The notes below the pieces were generated by a model. The model was not told the DNA's origin, searched no databases, and was given only the letters and a program-made list of their open reading frames with translations. The position numbers and the translations under genes were made by a program. Below, piece by piece: positions 32,311-42,345 of a stretch of DNA of 64,000 nt (position 1 is the stretch's first letter; every line of letters begins with the position of its first letter). This stretch comes from Ahaetulla prasina. Taxonomy: Eukaryota > Chordata > Lepidosauria > Squamata > Colubridae. The stretch covers positions 68,043,205 through 68,107,204 of the forward strand of contig NC_080546.1 of the NCBI RefSeq assembly GCF_028640845.1, read 5' to 3'.

Positions 32311-32702
32311 GGATTTAGGGAGCTTTGGGTCTGGTAGGATATCAATGGTACAGTTGGTGGGGCAATGGGAGGATGGTACATCACATTCTTTCTCATTGAA
32401 CGCCCCTGCTAAGTCCCAGTATTCTTAAGAATTAGCTGGGTCCCTGGTGGTTGCTCTGCAGTGGCTTTAAAGAAATCATCTCCTTCAGCTTCCACCCAGT
32501 GCTGGACAGCTTTTCCCTTCTGGCTGCCTTGGGGAGGGAGAAAACTTATTCCTAGCCTCATTTCTCTCTCTCCCCTTTTCCACCAGATCATCAGGCCCCA
32601 CTTGTCTAGTCAGGACAGTCCCAGAATCACTGCCTCTGTCATCTTTCGGACTATTACAAACTGAATTATCTCCTAATGTCAGGCCATCTATAGCTGCGCC
32701 GG

Positions 32703-32940
32703 TCACGTGAGGTGCATTGCAGAGGAGCCTCGTATCAGTGATCCATCGACTTGCTTGAACATCATGGCTTGGGGCAGTCTTTTTGCTCTGATCCCTAGCT
32801 TCAGCACAGTTGATAGGCTAATTAGATTTCTGGTGCATCCTGAATCTATTAGGGTGTCCATTTTTACCTTGATTCCTGACTTTGGCACCACGATTCTTGT
32901 AGGGATGGCCAAGGGGAGGATGGCTTCACTCACCATTGGA
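32703..32940 (-). pseudogene. Gypsy G2 aspartic protease remnant
   Basis: Seventy-eight open codons: VVPKSGIKVKMDTLIDSGCT, then RNLISLSTVLKLGIRAKRL and FKQVDGSLIRGSSAMHL. The catalytic Asp of DSG is present. The region 32310-32700 between protease and RT holds the usual linker in broken frames, and 32941-33150 is an acidic linker without gag motifs. Confidence 0.8.
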
Positions 32941-33165
32941 TCATATTCACCCTCATCATCACTGTCATAAGGGGCAGACTACTGGTCCTCTGGGTCAGAG
33001 CTCCTTCTCCCTCACTCAAAGGGGGAGGGAGACCTCAATGGCCTGGTGCACCAAGCTTCATCTCCATCTCCAATCTTCTCTGTCTTTTCCACCCCTTCGG
33101 TATTGTTGGAAAGGCGGCCAGGGCTCAGGACCCTGGGGTAGGTTTATGAGAGTTGGCTTAATGAC

Positions 33166-34140
33166 TAGTTAACTCAAGAAAATCTCCAGAAGCTCTACTA
33201 TAAAATCCATCCCTATCTCCTTCCAAGGACAGGATGGTTCTGCCACTGGCTGGAGACGTCTTGGAGGCTTTTCAGGTCTTGTCTTCATTGTCGCACAAGT
33301 GACACAGCTCTTTACATAGTCCTCAATGTCTTGTTTCATCTTTGACCACCAGAACTGTCTTCTGGCTAAGTGCAATGTCTTTAAGTAGCCAAAATGTCCT
33401 CCTTGTTTAGAATCATGGCTCCTTTGCAGGACTTGGATTCGCAGAGTGTTGGGGACATATAATTTGGACCCTTTCCAAGCTACATCATCCTTTTGAGTTA
33501 AAATGTCCTTGTTGTTTTGGACTGGCAACCCACACGGACATGGAAGCACCTGCAGAGTTTCCTGGGATTTGTTAACTTCTACCAGCAATTCATCCCCATC
33601 TTCACTGAGATCGCCCTACTCATTACCAAACTGCTAAAGACTGGGGGAGGAACTCCACAACCACAGCCAAGTTAACCCCTAAAATGTACCTTAGAATGTC
33701 AGTAGGCATTCGAGGAGTTGAAGCTGCTGTTCAGCAAGGAGCCAATCCTAAGGCACCCTGATCCAGAATAGCCCGTCGTAATCCAAGCTGACACCAGCAA
33801 TGTGGCCATCACAGCAGTCCTCCTTCAGAGGAATAATTTACAACCCTGTGCTTACACCTCCAAAAAACTGACTGAGACTGAACGGAGGTGGGCAGTGTGT
33901 GTGAGATCATCTCTCAGTCTCAGTGAGTTTTCTGGAAATGTAAGCGCAGGGCTGCAGGTTTCCATTAGCATTTTTCTGCAAGAGAACTGCTGCCACTGTT
34001 ATGTTGCTGGCATCAGCTTGGACTACAAAAGGTTCCTCTAGGGTCGGATGCTTTAGTATCAATTCTTTCGCAAAATGCCTTTTTAAGAGTTTGAATGCTC
34101 ATTGGCATTTTAAAGTCCATTTTAGAGCTGAATAGGTTGT
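33166..34140. mobile_element. Gypsy G3: mosaic of minus, plus and minus pieces
   Basis: Three blocks. At 33166-33540 (minus) is the integrase zinc-binding region (HFGYLKTLHLARRQFWWSKM, VKSCVTCATMKTRPEKPPR). At 33540-33895 (plus) is the RT end and RNase H start ([36 protein letters not shown]). At 33895-34140 (minus) is an RNase H start again. The plus and last minus blocks cover overlapping gene regions in opposite orientation. This looks like an internal inversion with duplication rather than three insertions. Confidence 0.72.
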
Positions 34141-34215
34141 AAAGTCCATTTTCAACTGAATAGGTTGTAAAAAATGCTTTTAAAAGGTAAAAAAAGGGTC
34201 TGATGATCCCAGCTG

Positions 34216-34316
34216 GTTGCACAGATATATATACACATACATACATACATACATATATACAACATATACACATATATACACATACGTGTGTGTGTGTGTG
34301 TGTGTGATTATACATA
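34216..34316. repeat. Microsatellite (CATA)n/(TG)n beside PLE-2
   Basis: TATATACACATACATACATA, then TATACACATA units, then (TG)10. It immediately precedes PLE-2, and TA/CA repeats also lie on its other side (35010-35060). Confidence 0.9.
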
Positions 34317-35020
34317 TGTTTTCTGAGGTTTTCGCGGGTGTTTGTATGTAGGTCTTTGGTTATTCGGGTTTTCTCCCGCATAAAATTGGAAGTGTCTTGG
34401 CGACGTTTCGACGAAGTCTCATTCATCATCTTCAGGCTTCAGCTTCGTGCTTCTGGGAGCAATGTGTGATTGCAGCTGTTTCTTCCTTTTTAACTGCTAG
34501 TGAGGGTTTGAACTGATTGGGTGGGAGCTTGGCTGTGCTCTGATTGGATGGGGTTTTTTTTGTGTGTGTGCTCTGATTGGATGTGGGTTCGTCCTGTTTG
34601 GGTGGGGGCTTGGTTGTGCTCAGATTAATCTGAGTTGCAGGGGAATTTGAGCTGGTGAGTTGCATTGCTGTTGTTTGGCTTTGTGTTTGTGGTCGTGCTA
34701 CATCTTCATAGTGGATGTCTGTCTGCTGTATGTATAGATTGGAGGGGTTTGAAATGGCTAATGTTGCAGCTGCGGTCTGGCTTCTGGTCCTTGGTCGTGC
34801 TTCCTGATCAGTGTGGGTTCGGGTCTGCTTTCTGGGTGGATGTGTGGTGGTGACATCCTGTGTGGACCTCGTGAGTGTGGGTCTGGTGGGTCTCGTGTTA
34901 GAGACTCGTTTGTCAATAAGGGCGGGTTTCCAAATGGCTGGTAGGCGGGAGGTATCATCTCGTTTGTTCATGCTGTGTGGGCGTTTTTCTATCTCAATGG
35001 CTTCTCTGAATATAATTATA
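34317..35020 (-). mobile_element. PLE-2: Penelope-like element 3' region with end of the endonuclease
   Basis: On the minus strand the frame from 35015 begins REAIEIEKRPHSMNKRDDTS and RLPAIWKPALIDKR. This matches the C-terminal end of the GIY-YIG endonuclease of Penelope-like elements (R-E-A-I-E-I...N-x-R-D...W-x-P). It continues as a Thr/Pro/Gln-rich tail with NQST repeats, then a terminal region with CTGAAGA...TCGTCGAAACGTC at 34435-34402. No RT remains. Confidence 0.72.
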
Positions 35021-35352
35021 TATATATAATCACACACACACAAAATTATATATATAATTTTATTTTTTAACGAAAAAGAACAATACATAACATACATTGA
35101 CTTAAAACATATAACAAAAAAAATAATAACATAGAACTTATGTTCCTTCTTTACTTCAGCTTCGTTTCCTTATTCCTCTCATATTTACATCCTTATTTCC
35201 CCTCTTGTTTCATTTAATTAAACTTTTCTTTTTTGTCCCGTTCTCTCTTATTTCTTTTTATCTTCTATCCTATCTATTCTTCTGACTATTCATTTTCTTT
35301 CATACCTTGCCATTTTACATACATGTATATATAAGCTTTTTACCTTTTTTCA

Positions 35353-35535
35353 TCATCTAGTATTTCTAGTCTCTAGCCAATTCCCTAATTTTATATTTTC
35401 TAGCAATTTTCTGTAATCCTTTTTGATGTGGACCTCCTGTAAACATGTCACATCTGCTTCTATTTTTTTAAATTTGTTGAAGGTTTGAGCTCTCTTTCTT
35501 GGTATGTTTAAACCATTAATGTTTACTAAAAACAC
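35353..35535 (-). pseudogene. L1-B1 ORF2, first 60 codons
   Basis: It reads VNINGLNIPRKRAQTFNKFK and VTCLQEVHIKKDYRKL, the start of an L1 endonuclease (CLQEVHI holds the catalytic Glu), then stops after KLGNWLETRNTR. The remainder of the endonuclease, the RT and the C-terminus are missing. Compare the longer L1-B2 at 48.3-48.9 kb (IIILQEVHIKKQFPHLL). Confidence 0.75.
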
Positions 35536-36632
35536 CTTAATTGCCTCTCCCTTTCTTTATTTGTTCTGCCTTTTTTTGTGCTTCTTGTCTTTCTTACTAG
35601 CCTTCCTCCTTCTCCTTCTCTTTCTGTCTGCTCTTTTTCTTGTCTCTTTTTTGTTTCTCTTTCTTGTTCTATTTCCACTAGTATCTCTTCATCTTGACTT
35701 CTGCTCTCAAGTTCTTCCTTACTTTCCTGTTCTTCTTCCTGTGCAAAGTGTTGTTCAAAGAAATCCTGCTCTTTTTCAACTGTGTCTACCTTATATTTTT
35801 TTTTCCCTGCCATGTTATGAGTATGCCTTCTGGTACTAACCATCTAAATCTGACCTTGTATCTTGTTAATTGTATTGTGAGAAATTGGTATTGATGTCTC
35901 TGGTCCCTTATTCTGCGTGGTATTTGTTTTAATACTATAATTTCTTTACCTTTGTATATTATAGGTTCCTCCCTTGTTTGTTTGTATATTTCATCTCTCA
36001 TTGCTCTTTTAATAAACCTTATATGTACCTCTCTCGCCTTTTTATGTCTTTTTGCATATTTTGTGTATACTTGGTAAACTTCGTCCAATTCTTTTCTTGT
36101 TTCTAGTTTGTCTTTTCCTAAGGCTTCTGCTAATATCTCTTGCCATTTTCTCTCCTAAGTCTTCATCCTTTTCTTCTGGAATGTTTTGAAATCTTAAAAA
36201 TAACAAAGCTTTTTCCATTTCCAGATGCGCAATTGACTCACTTAACTTATTATTTAATTGTAGGGCTTTCTGCTCCATCTTTTCTATTTTATTATCAACT
36301 TGCTCTAGTTTAGATTCCACTTTTTGAATTCTTTGTTCATTTTCTAGCATTACTTGTTGAATTTCAGTCTTCAATTCTTTGTGTAGCGTTTTTGTTTCTT
36401 CGTGGTTGTTAGCTATTGCTTCTTGAGTTTTATTCATTATTTCCTCTATTGTTTGTAACATTATTTGCATATTTTGCAAGTTCATTGCTGGATCTGATTT
36501 ATCTTTGCCAAGTGGGATCGTTGTCCATTTTTGACTTGTAGGTGAAGCTGTAATAGGTGAATGGATTTTTGCTATTTTTTTACCTACTTTAGTGATAGTT
36601 GCTGTAGTTGTCATGTTTATCAATTTGGGCAA
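35526..36632 (-). pseudogene. L1-B1 ORF1 (three frames)
   Basis: N-terminal part 36632-36042: a low-complexity head, then a long coiled coil (TLHKELKTEIQQVMLENEQR, VESKLEQVDNKIEKMEQKAL) and an RRM start (EKALLFLRFQNIPEEKDEDL). The middle part 36088-35786 has VHIRFIKRAMRDEIYKQ, IIVLKQIPRRIRDQRHQYQF and RFRWLVPEGILITWQG. The tail 35843-35526 is very rich in Glu and Arg. Two frameshifts break it. The protein is an L1 ORF1p by architecture, clearly divergent from the L1-A version. Confidence 0.82.
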
Positions 36633-36851
36633 AATTCTCCCACCTTCGCATATGAGAAAGTATATCTAGGTATTCTCTTTTTAAAATATTTTTCACACAG
36701 AGTATTCTATATTTAAATACACAAATATATCTTATTTTTTACAAACTTTATATCTCTATTGCTCTTTATGCAATTGTCGCCTTTCTTCTCCCACACTTGT
36801 CTAATATACTGTGTATTATTCTTAACACTTTGTTATATATGTTATACTTAT

Positions 36852-36869
36852 ATTTTTAATATAATTCTT
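36852..36869. repeat. 18-bp target-site duplication of NA1 (left copy)
   Basis: ATTTTTAATATAATTCTT at 36852-36869 recurs exactly at 38393-38410. This fixes both ends of NA1 to the base, apart from ambiguity with the T-run. Confidence 0.95.
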
Positions 36870-38392
36870 TTTTTTTTATTCAAAACGTTTTACAAAAAAT
36901 CCCCCTTTCCCCAACCCCTCCCTTCACTAAACCCTCCCCTCCCCTGACTTCCCGGATGAAGCACAAGGTATAGTTAAGAATAAAACAAACATATGCTAAG
37001 AAAATTTTCCCCCAAAACTATTATACCAATTTTCCCTTTCTAACTCTGGCTTCCTCCTAACACATCCAAAATCCTTCAAGAAGAAAAATATATATATATA
37101 AAAAATAAGAAAATTAAGAATTAAGAATAACAAAATATATAAATCAATAAAACAAATTAATCCTAAAGTATATAAAATCAACTAAAACATAAAAATGCAA
37201 TCCAGTTCATAAAATATCTCCCTTATAGCTTCTATAACCATATAATTTTTCCCCCCAGGTCTTCCTTACATAAACTCTTTCAAAAATATTCTATTCAAGA
37301 TACAATACAACACATTATAAAATTTCAATACCAAGCGTTACAGTAGCTATTCAAGTGGTCCTGGTCATTGTCTTTCGGGGACAATAATATTTTTGTCTAT
37401 TAATAATTCAAAGAATAATACTTTTGTCTCTTGCCATTTTTTTTGATGCATTAATCTCTGTCTTTCCTTCATTTCTCCTTTTGAAAAGTCAGTCACAATA
37501 TTACCTAGTAAATCCTTACGTTCAAAAATCCACAAAATACTACCATATATTCCATCAGTCCAAAGAGGGAATTCTTGATAAACATTAAGTCTATAAGTTT
37601 TTCCAGTTCGGGAGACAGCCTCCTGTAGCACTAATTCTGACATTTCATCCAAACTATTTGAAGGAAGCTTCTTTACATCAGCTTGTTTATTCACGATCAT
37701 ATCTTCATCCATTGCATTTAAGTCCTGTTTCAGTTCGTATTTTTGAGTAATTAAATACATTCTTTCTGTGTAATCCTGTATAAAGTCACGAATCCATTCT
37801 TCTGAAAGAACCTTCATAACAAAGCTCTTGCTGAAAATCCCCTTATGAAATACTTAAACAACGTAATATGATCCAACAAACCAAAATCCAACACAATAAG
37901 ATGATGTCTCCATTCAGTTTCGATTTCACAGCAAGTATTTGCAGTTAGTTAAAACGCCATTTTAAGAGAAGGAAAAAAAAGAATATTTTTTCTCTCTTTA
38001 AAAAGAGGAGGAAGTCAGGAAATAAACAATACTTGCAAACCAATAATTATTCACTTATGCTTCTTCCGCCTGCTTATAAATCCATAAAAAGAAATCAATT
38101 GTTAGCAGAACTTGGACACCTTCCTCTTTTCCTGCTGTTGCAAGAGACGCGGTGGATAATGGAGATAGGAGGGATTCGAAGGGACTCACCTTCCAGGACT
38201 TTGCATAACAAAAACAAAGCCCCTAAGGGAATCTACCTCTCTCCCCCCTGCTCGTTCCCCTGCTCTCTCAACCAGAGAGGGAAAATTAAGTCGGGAACAG
38301 CTGTTCGAAAGCTATTTACACCGGCTTTTACAATATCCAGCGCGGAGTGCCAGAAATTAGCACCCAGCGAGAAAGGTGGAGCCAAGCGGAAG
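36870..38392 (-). mobile_element. NA1: complete short non-autonomous L1-derived element with its own ORF
   Basis: A 1,523-bp element between perfect 18-bp duplications. In element sense it starts CTTCCGCTTGGCTCCACC at 38392. Its first 350 bp parallel the L1-A2 5'UTR: GTAAAAGCCGG, GCAACAGCAGGAAAAG, TTTATGGAT, AGCAGGCGGAA, TTGCAAGTATT and TTTCCTGACTTC occur in the same order at 9546-9840. A 150-codon ORF unrelated to ORF1 or ORF2 follows (37817-37365), then a 3'UTR whose end (AGCATATGTTTGTTTTATT, G-rich tract, GTTTTGAATAAAA, poly-A) matches L1-A2. It is therefore an L1-mobilised parasite carrying a new gene. Confidence 0.9.
37365..37817 (-). CDS. NA1 ORF, 150 codons, unknown function
   Basis: It begins MKVLSEEWIRDFIQDYTERM at 37817, the first ATG after an upstream in-frame TAA, and ends ...NIIVPERQ with TGA at 37367-37365. 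The N-terminal 40 residues look helical and amphipathic (YLITQKYELKQDLNAMDEDM). The middle is acidic (SLDEMSELVLQEAV). A Trp/Phe-rich stretch follows (FPLWTDGIYGSILWIFERKD), then a basic helix (KGEMKERQRLMHQKKWQETK). No signal peptide or membrane span. I recognise no domain, and it does not resemble L1 ORF1 or ORF2 frames here. It could be a captured gene fragment or an unusual ORF1 replacement. Confidence 0.65.
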   Translation of the reverse strand: MKVLSEEWIRDFIQDYTERMYLITQKYELKQDLNAMDEDMIVNKQADVKKLPSNSLDEMSELVLQEAVSRTGKTYRLNVYQEFPLWTDGIYGSILWIFERKDLLGNIVTDFSKGEMKERQRLMHQKKWQETKVLFFELLIDKNIIVPERQ

Positions 38393-40433
38393 ATTTTTAA
38401 TATAATTCTTAATCACCCTATGTAATACATATATTTATACAGTTCTATTTTTTTATACTCCTCTTAGTTTCTTAAATTACCTTTAACTATATTTCTTTAC
38501 TAAACATAGATATAAATATATAGAGTTTTCAATATAAATCCAATATTATTCAAGTTAATCCAATGATCAAAATCAACTTAATTCAGTTCGATAATTCATT
38601 CAGTTCCGTTTGGTTTATCATCTGAACCCTTTAAAAAAAAATCCTAGGTATTGCAGTATTTCCAATTTCAATCTTATTTCCAATTTCCTCTTCAAACTCA
38701 GCTTTTAATATATCCACAATTCCCCCAGACAGCTCCTCTTGTTTCTTCTTCTGCTTCTTCTCCTCTTTTTGTTTTTCCCTCCTTTTCTATAAATCCAATC
38801 AATCTACTATTCCGTTTTACACAAGTATTTGTCCATAAAGTTCAAATTTCACAAGTCCTTTGTCTTGCCAAATTATTTTTCATTAGCCAGTATTTTTAGT
38901 GTCTATTTTCCGGTTCAAATTTAAATCTTTAGTTCTAATCAGTCCTTTTATTTATGTTTTCAAATTCTCTTCATCTCCTTTTATTATCTCAGCTCATTTT
39001 TCTTTAAGTCTCTCACTCACCAATCATTGCAATTTTTGGATTTCAATCTGGCCCCCAAACTGCTGTGCCTTGGTCTCAGTCTATTTTATCTCTCTGATCT
39101 GCAGTTTACTCCATTTTAGCCACCTTCCTAGACACACTGTGTCACTCTCTCTCTGCCTTTTCTCTTCTGCGCCTTCTCTTTATCACATACCCCTCATCTT
39201 CTTCTGGGGTTATTCCTCTGTAGAACGTTGCTGTTGCTTTTCACTCTTTGCTTCCCACTTATGCAGCAGTCATCGCTCCAGGCCGGCCATAAAGACCAAC
39301 TTCCTCTCTGCCGGTTTAAGAGTGCTGCTCGGGTGGTTGCTTTCCACCCCCAACACCTACGGAGCTTCCTCTTTAGTTTATCGATCTCTCCAAGATCGAT
39401 AATGCCCTAAAAGTGGGCTCTTAGTGAAGATTTCCACTAGCTGCATTCCCAAGTAATAGTGAGACACCATTTGTCCAATCAGGCAAGGGCCAAGATGGCT
39501 GACTCGGTCTATTTTGGCACTACTATGAAGCGAATTAGCTCCCAATATTTTCCCATCTCTCATTTTAGCTTTTTGGTAATGGGTGGGGCTGGTTGGCTTC
39601 CTACTAGTAACCCACCTACTTGCTCAAATCAAATGGGATTTCTTAGGGGTTTTGTATTTATCCCCAATTTTGCTACTGTTGCCAGGCTGATGAAGCAACT
39701 GGTGTAGATATAAAAGTAGATATAAAAACTTAAACATTAGAAAATTATTAACTGATTTTCTATGATGGTTTCTATATCCCCATGGGTCCTTGTTTGGGGT
39801 ACAGTTAATCTTGCTTTTATCAGGATGGCTTCACTTACTATTGGGTTATCTTCTTCATTTTCTGTGGTTTGTATCATGGGCAAATCAGGGGCTGGAATTC
39901 CTTCCTTTCTTTTGTTGTCTGAGAGGATGATCTCCGTGGCTTGGCAGATGAACTTCCCTTTCTTGGCTGGTTTTCTGGGACCCCTTTTTTGGTTTGGCTA
40001 GAATAGGTGCTCTCATTTGTGGTATAGGGGCCAGCACCAAGCATTCTGAGGCTCGATGGCCCTGCCCACATTGGAAGCATTTGATGGGATTGGTTGTAGT
40101 CCCCCAAGGGCATTCTTCTATTTGACAAGAGGTGGTGCATCATCTGAGTTGTCTCTGAGGCTGCTTCTCTGGCATGGCTGTGCAATGTTGGCCACCTGGT
40201 ACCGCTCATGGATCCATTCTCCCAGTGCTCGGCATAAACGTATTTTTAATAGTTCCTTGTCAAGGCATTCTTTGAACTAATGCATGAGAATTCATTCGGG
40301 CCAGTTTCTTAACCTCCCAGCAAGATGGCAGAATTCTTGCAATTTATTTTGCAGGCCAGCCCCCTTGCTTCATCATTTTAATTCTGGCCTCTGCCTCTTG
40401 GGTTCAAGAGGAGTCCTCAATTGGGCCTGAAGC

Positions 40434-40940
40434 TGTTCTGTCTCCTTCCCCACTTCAGACTCACGAGCTGGCCTTCAGCCAGCGGATTCACAGCTTTTAT
40501 CAGTCCTGGCAGAGAAATCAAAGCTGCCTGCCAAAGTTCAAACAGATGACTTACGTAGCAAGATTTTCAGCTCTTTTTGAAACAGTTCAGCTAAACTTTT
40601 GTTTCCTATGGAGTGAGAGCAGTCCCAAAGCTCCTTATATATCCTGTGGGGTGGGGCTCCTGCCCCACCCTTCCTTTTGATGACGCCGCCTCTCTAATCT
40701 TCTAAAGCACAGGTCAAGACAAGCTTGATTATTATCATCAGTTGGGTCTGAAGGCGTAGCCTTGGGAAGGGAGGAATCAGGATGACGGCCTCATTACGTC
40801 CTCCAACTGGTCTGGTTCTGGCTCCTGGAGTTGAGCCAAAGGAATCGGTGCTCCCAAGGTAAGTCTTACCGGCCCTTCCCCCTCACTTTCTGAATCACTA
40901 TCGGGCATGGGGCCAGGTTTGGGGGGCTGGAGTCACAACA
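40434..40940 (-). repeat. Solo LTR-1 (family shared with 49160-49709)
   Basis: A 507-bp unit starting TGTTCTGTCTCC and ending AGTCACAACA (TGTT...AACA inverted ends), flanked by the 5-bp duplication GAAGC at 40429-40433 and 40941-40945. No internal region is present, so it is a solo LTR left by recombination between two LTRs. Minus orientation is inferred from the TATA-like box at 40642-40633. The 5-bp duplication fits gypsy or retroviral integrases. Confidence 0.85.
40633..40642 (-). promoter_or_regulatory. TATA-like box in solo LTR-1
   Basis: On the minus strand ATATATAAGG lies about 300 bp from the LTR start, at the same place as ATATAAAA in solo LTR-2. Its position suits a U3 promoter. 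Confidence 0.5.
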
Positions 40941-41016
40941 GAAGCTCTCGCAGAAAGGGAGGGGGTGCATTCACCCTAGCAGGAAGCGGTGGTGATGATG
41001 GCGCTGGTAATTTTTA

Positions 41017-42345
41017 TTTATTTATTTATTTATTTATTATTTTATTTATTTGATTTTTATACCGCCCTTCTCCCGAAGGACTCAGGGCAGTGTACAGGCA
41101 GAATAAAACAAACAATACAAAATACAATTAAAATGCAATTTAAAAAACTTATTTAAATTAGCCTGACAATTTAAAAATTTACCATACACTAAAAAACCCA
41201 TTTAAAATTAATAAAATTTGGCATTTAAAATTCAATTTAAGCCAGCCCCGCGTGGATAAAAAGGTGTGTCTTCAGTTCGCGGCGAAAAGTCCGAAGGTCA
41301 GGTATTTGGCGTAAACCTGGGGGAAGCTCGTTCCAGAGTGTGGGAGCCCCCACAGAGAAGGACCTTCCCCTGGGGGCCGCCAGCCGACATTGTTTGGCGG
41401 ACGGCACCCTGAGAAGTCCCTCTCTGTGAGAGCGTACGGGTCGGTGGGAGGCATGTGGTAACAGCAGGCGGTCCCGTAGGTACCCAGGCCCTAAGCCATG
41501 GAGCGCTTTAAAGGTCGTAACCAACACCTTAAAGTGCACTTGAAAGGCCACAGGTAGCCAGTGCAGTCTGCGCAGGAGCGGTTTTACATGGGAGCTACGC
41601 GTAGCTCCCTCTATCACCCGCGCAGCTGCATTCTGGACTAACTGAAGCCTCCGAGTGCACTTAAGGGGAGCACCATGTAGAGAGCATTACAATAATCCAA
41701 GCGAGAGGTAACGAGCGCATGAGTGACTGTGCACAAGGCATCCCGATCAAGGAAGGGGCACAACTGCCGAACCAGGCGGACCTGGTGGAAGGCCCTCCTG
41801 GAGACGGCCATCAAATGATCTTCAAACGACAGCCGATCATCCAGGAGGACACCTAAGTTGCGCACCCTGTCCTTTGGGGCCAGTAACTCGCTTCCAACGG
41901 TCAACCGCGGCTGCAGCTGACTGAATCGGTATGCCGGCATCCACAGCTACTCCATCTTGGAGGGATTAAGCTTGAGCCTGTTTCTCCCCATCCAGACCCA
42001 ACTTCATTGGGGTGGCCCGGGGTGGAAAAGTACAGCTGGGTGTCATCAGCGTACTGTTGGTATCTCACCCCGAAGCCACTGATGATCTCACCCAACGGCT
42101 TCATGTAGATGTTGAACAGAAGGGGCGAGAGAATCGACCCCTGCGGCACCCCACAAGTGAGGGCCCTCGCGATCGACCTCTGCCCCCCCATCAACACCGT
42201 CTGCGACCGGTCGGAGAGATAGAAGGAGAACCACCGATACACGGTGCCTCCCACTCCCAATCCCCCCAACCGGCGCAGCAAGATACCATGGTATCAATCG
42301 ATGGTATCAAAAGGCACTGAGAGATCTAATAGGAGCAGGGCAGAG
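41017..42345 (-). mobile_element. L2-C: L2/CR1-type LINE, 3' portion
   Basis: It starts in element sense inside the RT (about 42345) and ends in the GC stem-loop at 41055-41095 and an (AATA)n tail at 41017-41050. RT pieces in shifted frames are [60 protein letters not shown] and SRLDYCNALYMVLPL. A deletion near 42000 removes about 40 bp found in L2-D. Confidence 0.87.

Larger units (their letters stand above)
35056..39395 (-). mobile_element. L1-B1: second-lineage L1, ORF1 kept and ORF2 almost absent
   Basis: Minus-strand L1 of a lineage distinct from L1-A. In element order: a probable 5'UTR (39395-38411 and 36851-36633, interrupted by NA1), ORF1 (36632-35526), only 60 codons of ORF2 (35535-35353), then a 3'UTR-like AT-rich end (35350-35056). 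This half-L1 layout recalls mammalian HAL1 elements. The 5' boundary near 39395 is approximate. The NA1 target duplication proves that 36851 and 38411 were once adjacent. Confidence 0.72.
39396..41014 (-). mobile_element. Gypsy G4: protease and gag part, interrupted by a solo LTR
   Basis: Minus-strand gypsy remnant. Protease is at about 39860-39460 (FISLATVAKLGINTKPL-like codons and a flap matching 1000-1294), with about 60 bp of foreign AT-rich sequence (39705-39765) replacing the catalytic DTG codons. Gag follows at 40430-39900: a zinc knuckle reads CFQCGQGHRASEC (one residue short of the C-x2-C-x4-H-x4-C spacing), and capsid pieces reach 41014. The gag is split by the LTR at 40434-40940 and ends at the L2-C tail. 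Confidence 0.75.

Noticed and set aside
35504..35839. 111-codon hydrophobic frame resembling a membrane protein
   Set aside because: It is the antisense of the Glu/Lys-rich ORF1 tail of L1-B1, which forces Leu/Phe codons.
38899..39402. 167-codon antisense frame in the presumed L1-B1 5'UTR
   Set aside because: An ORF0-like gene was considered, but the frame in the corresponding place of L1-B2 (51469-51990) shows no similarity, and composition explains it.
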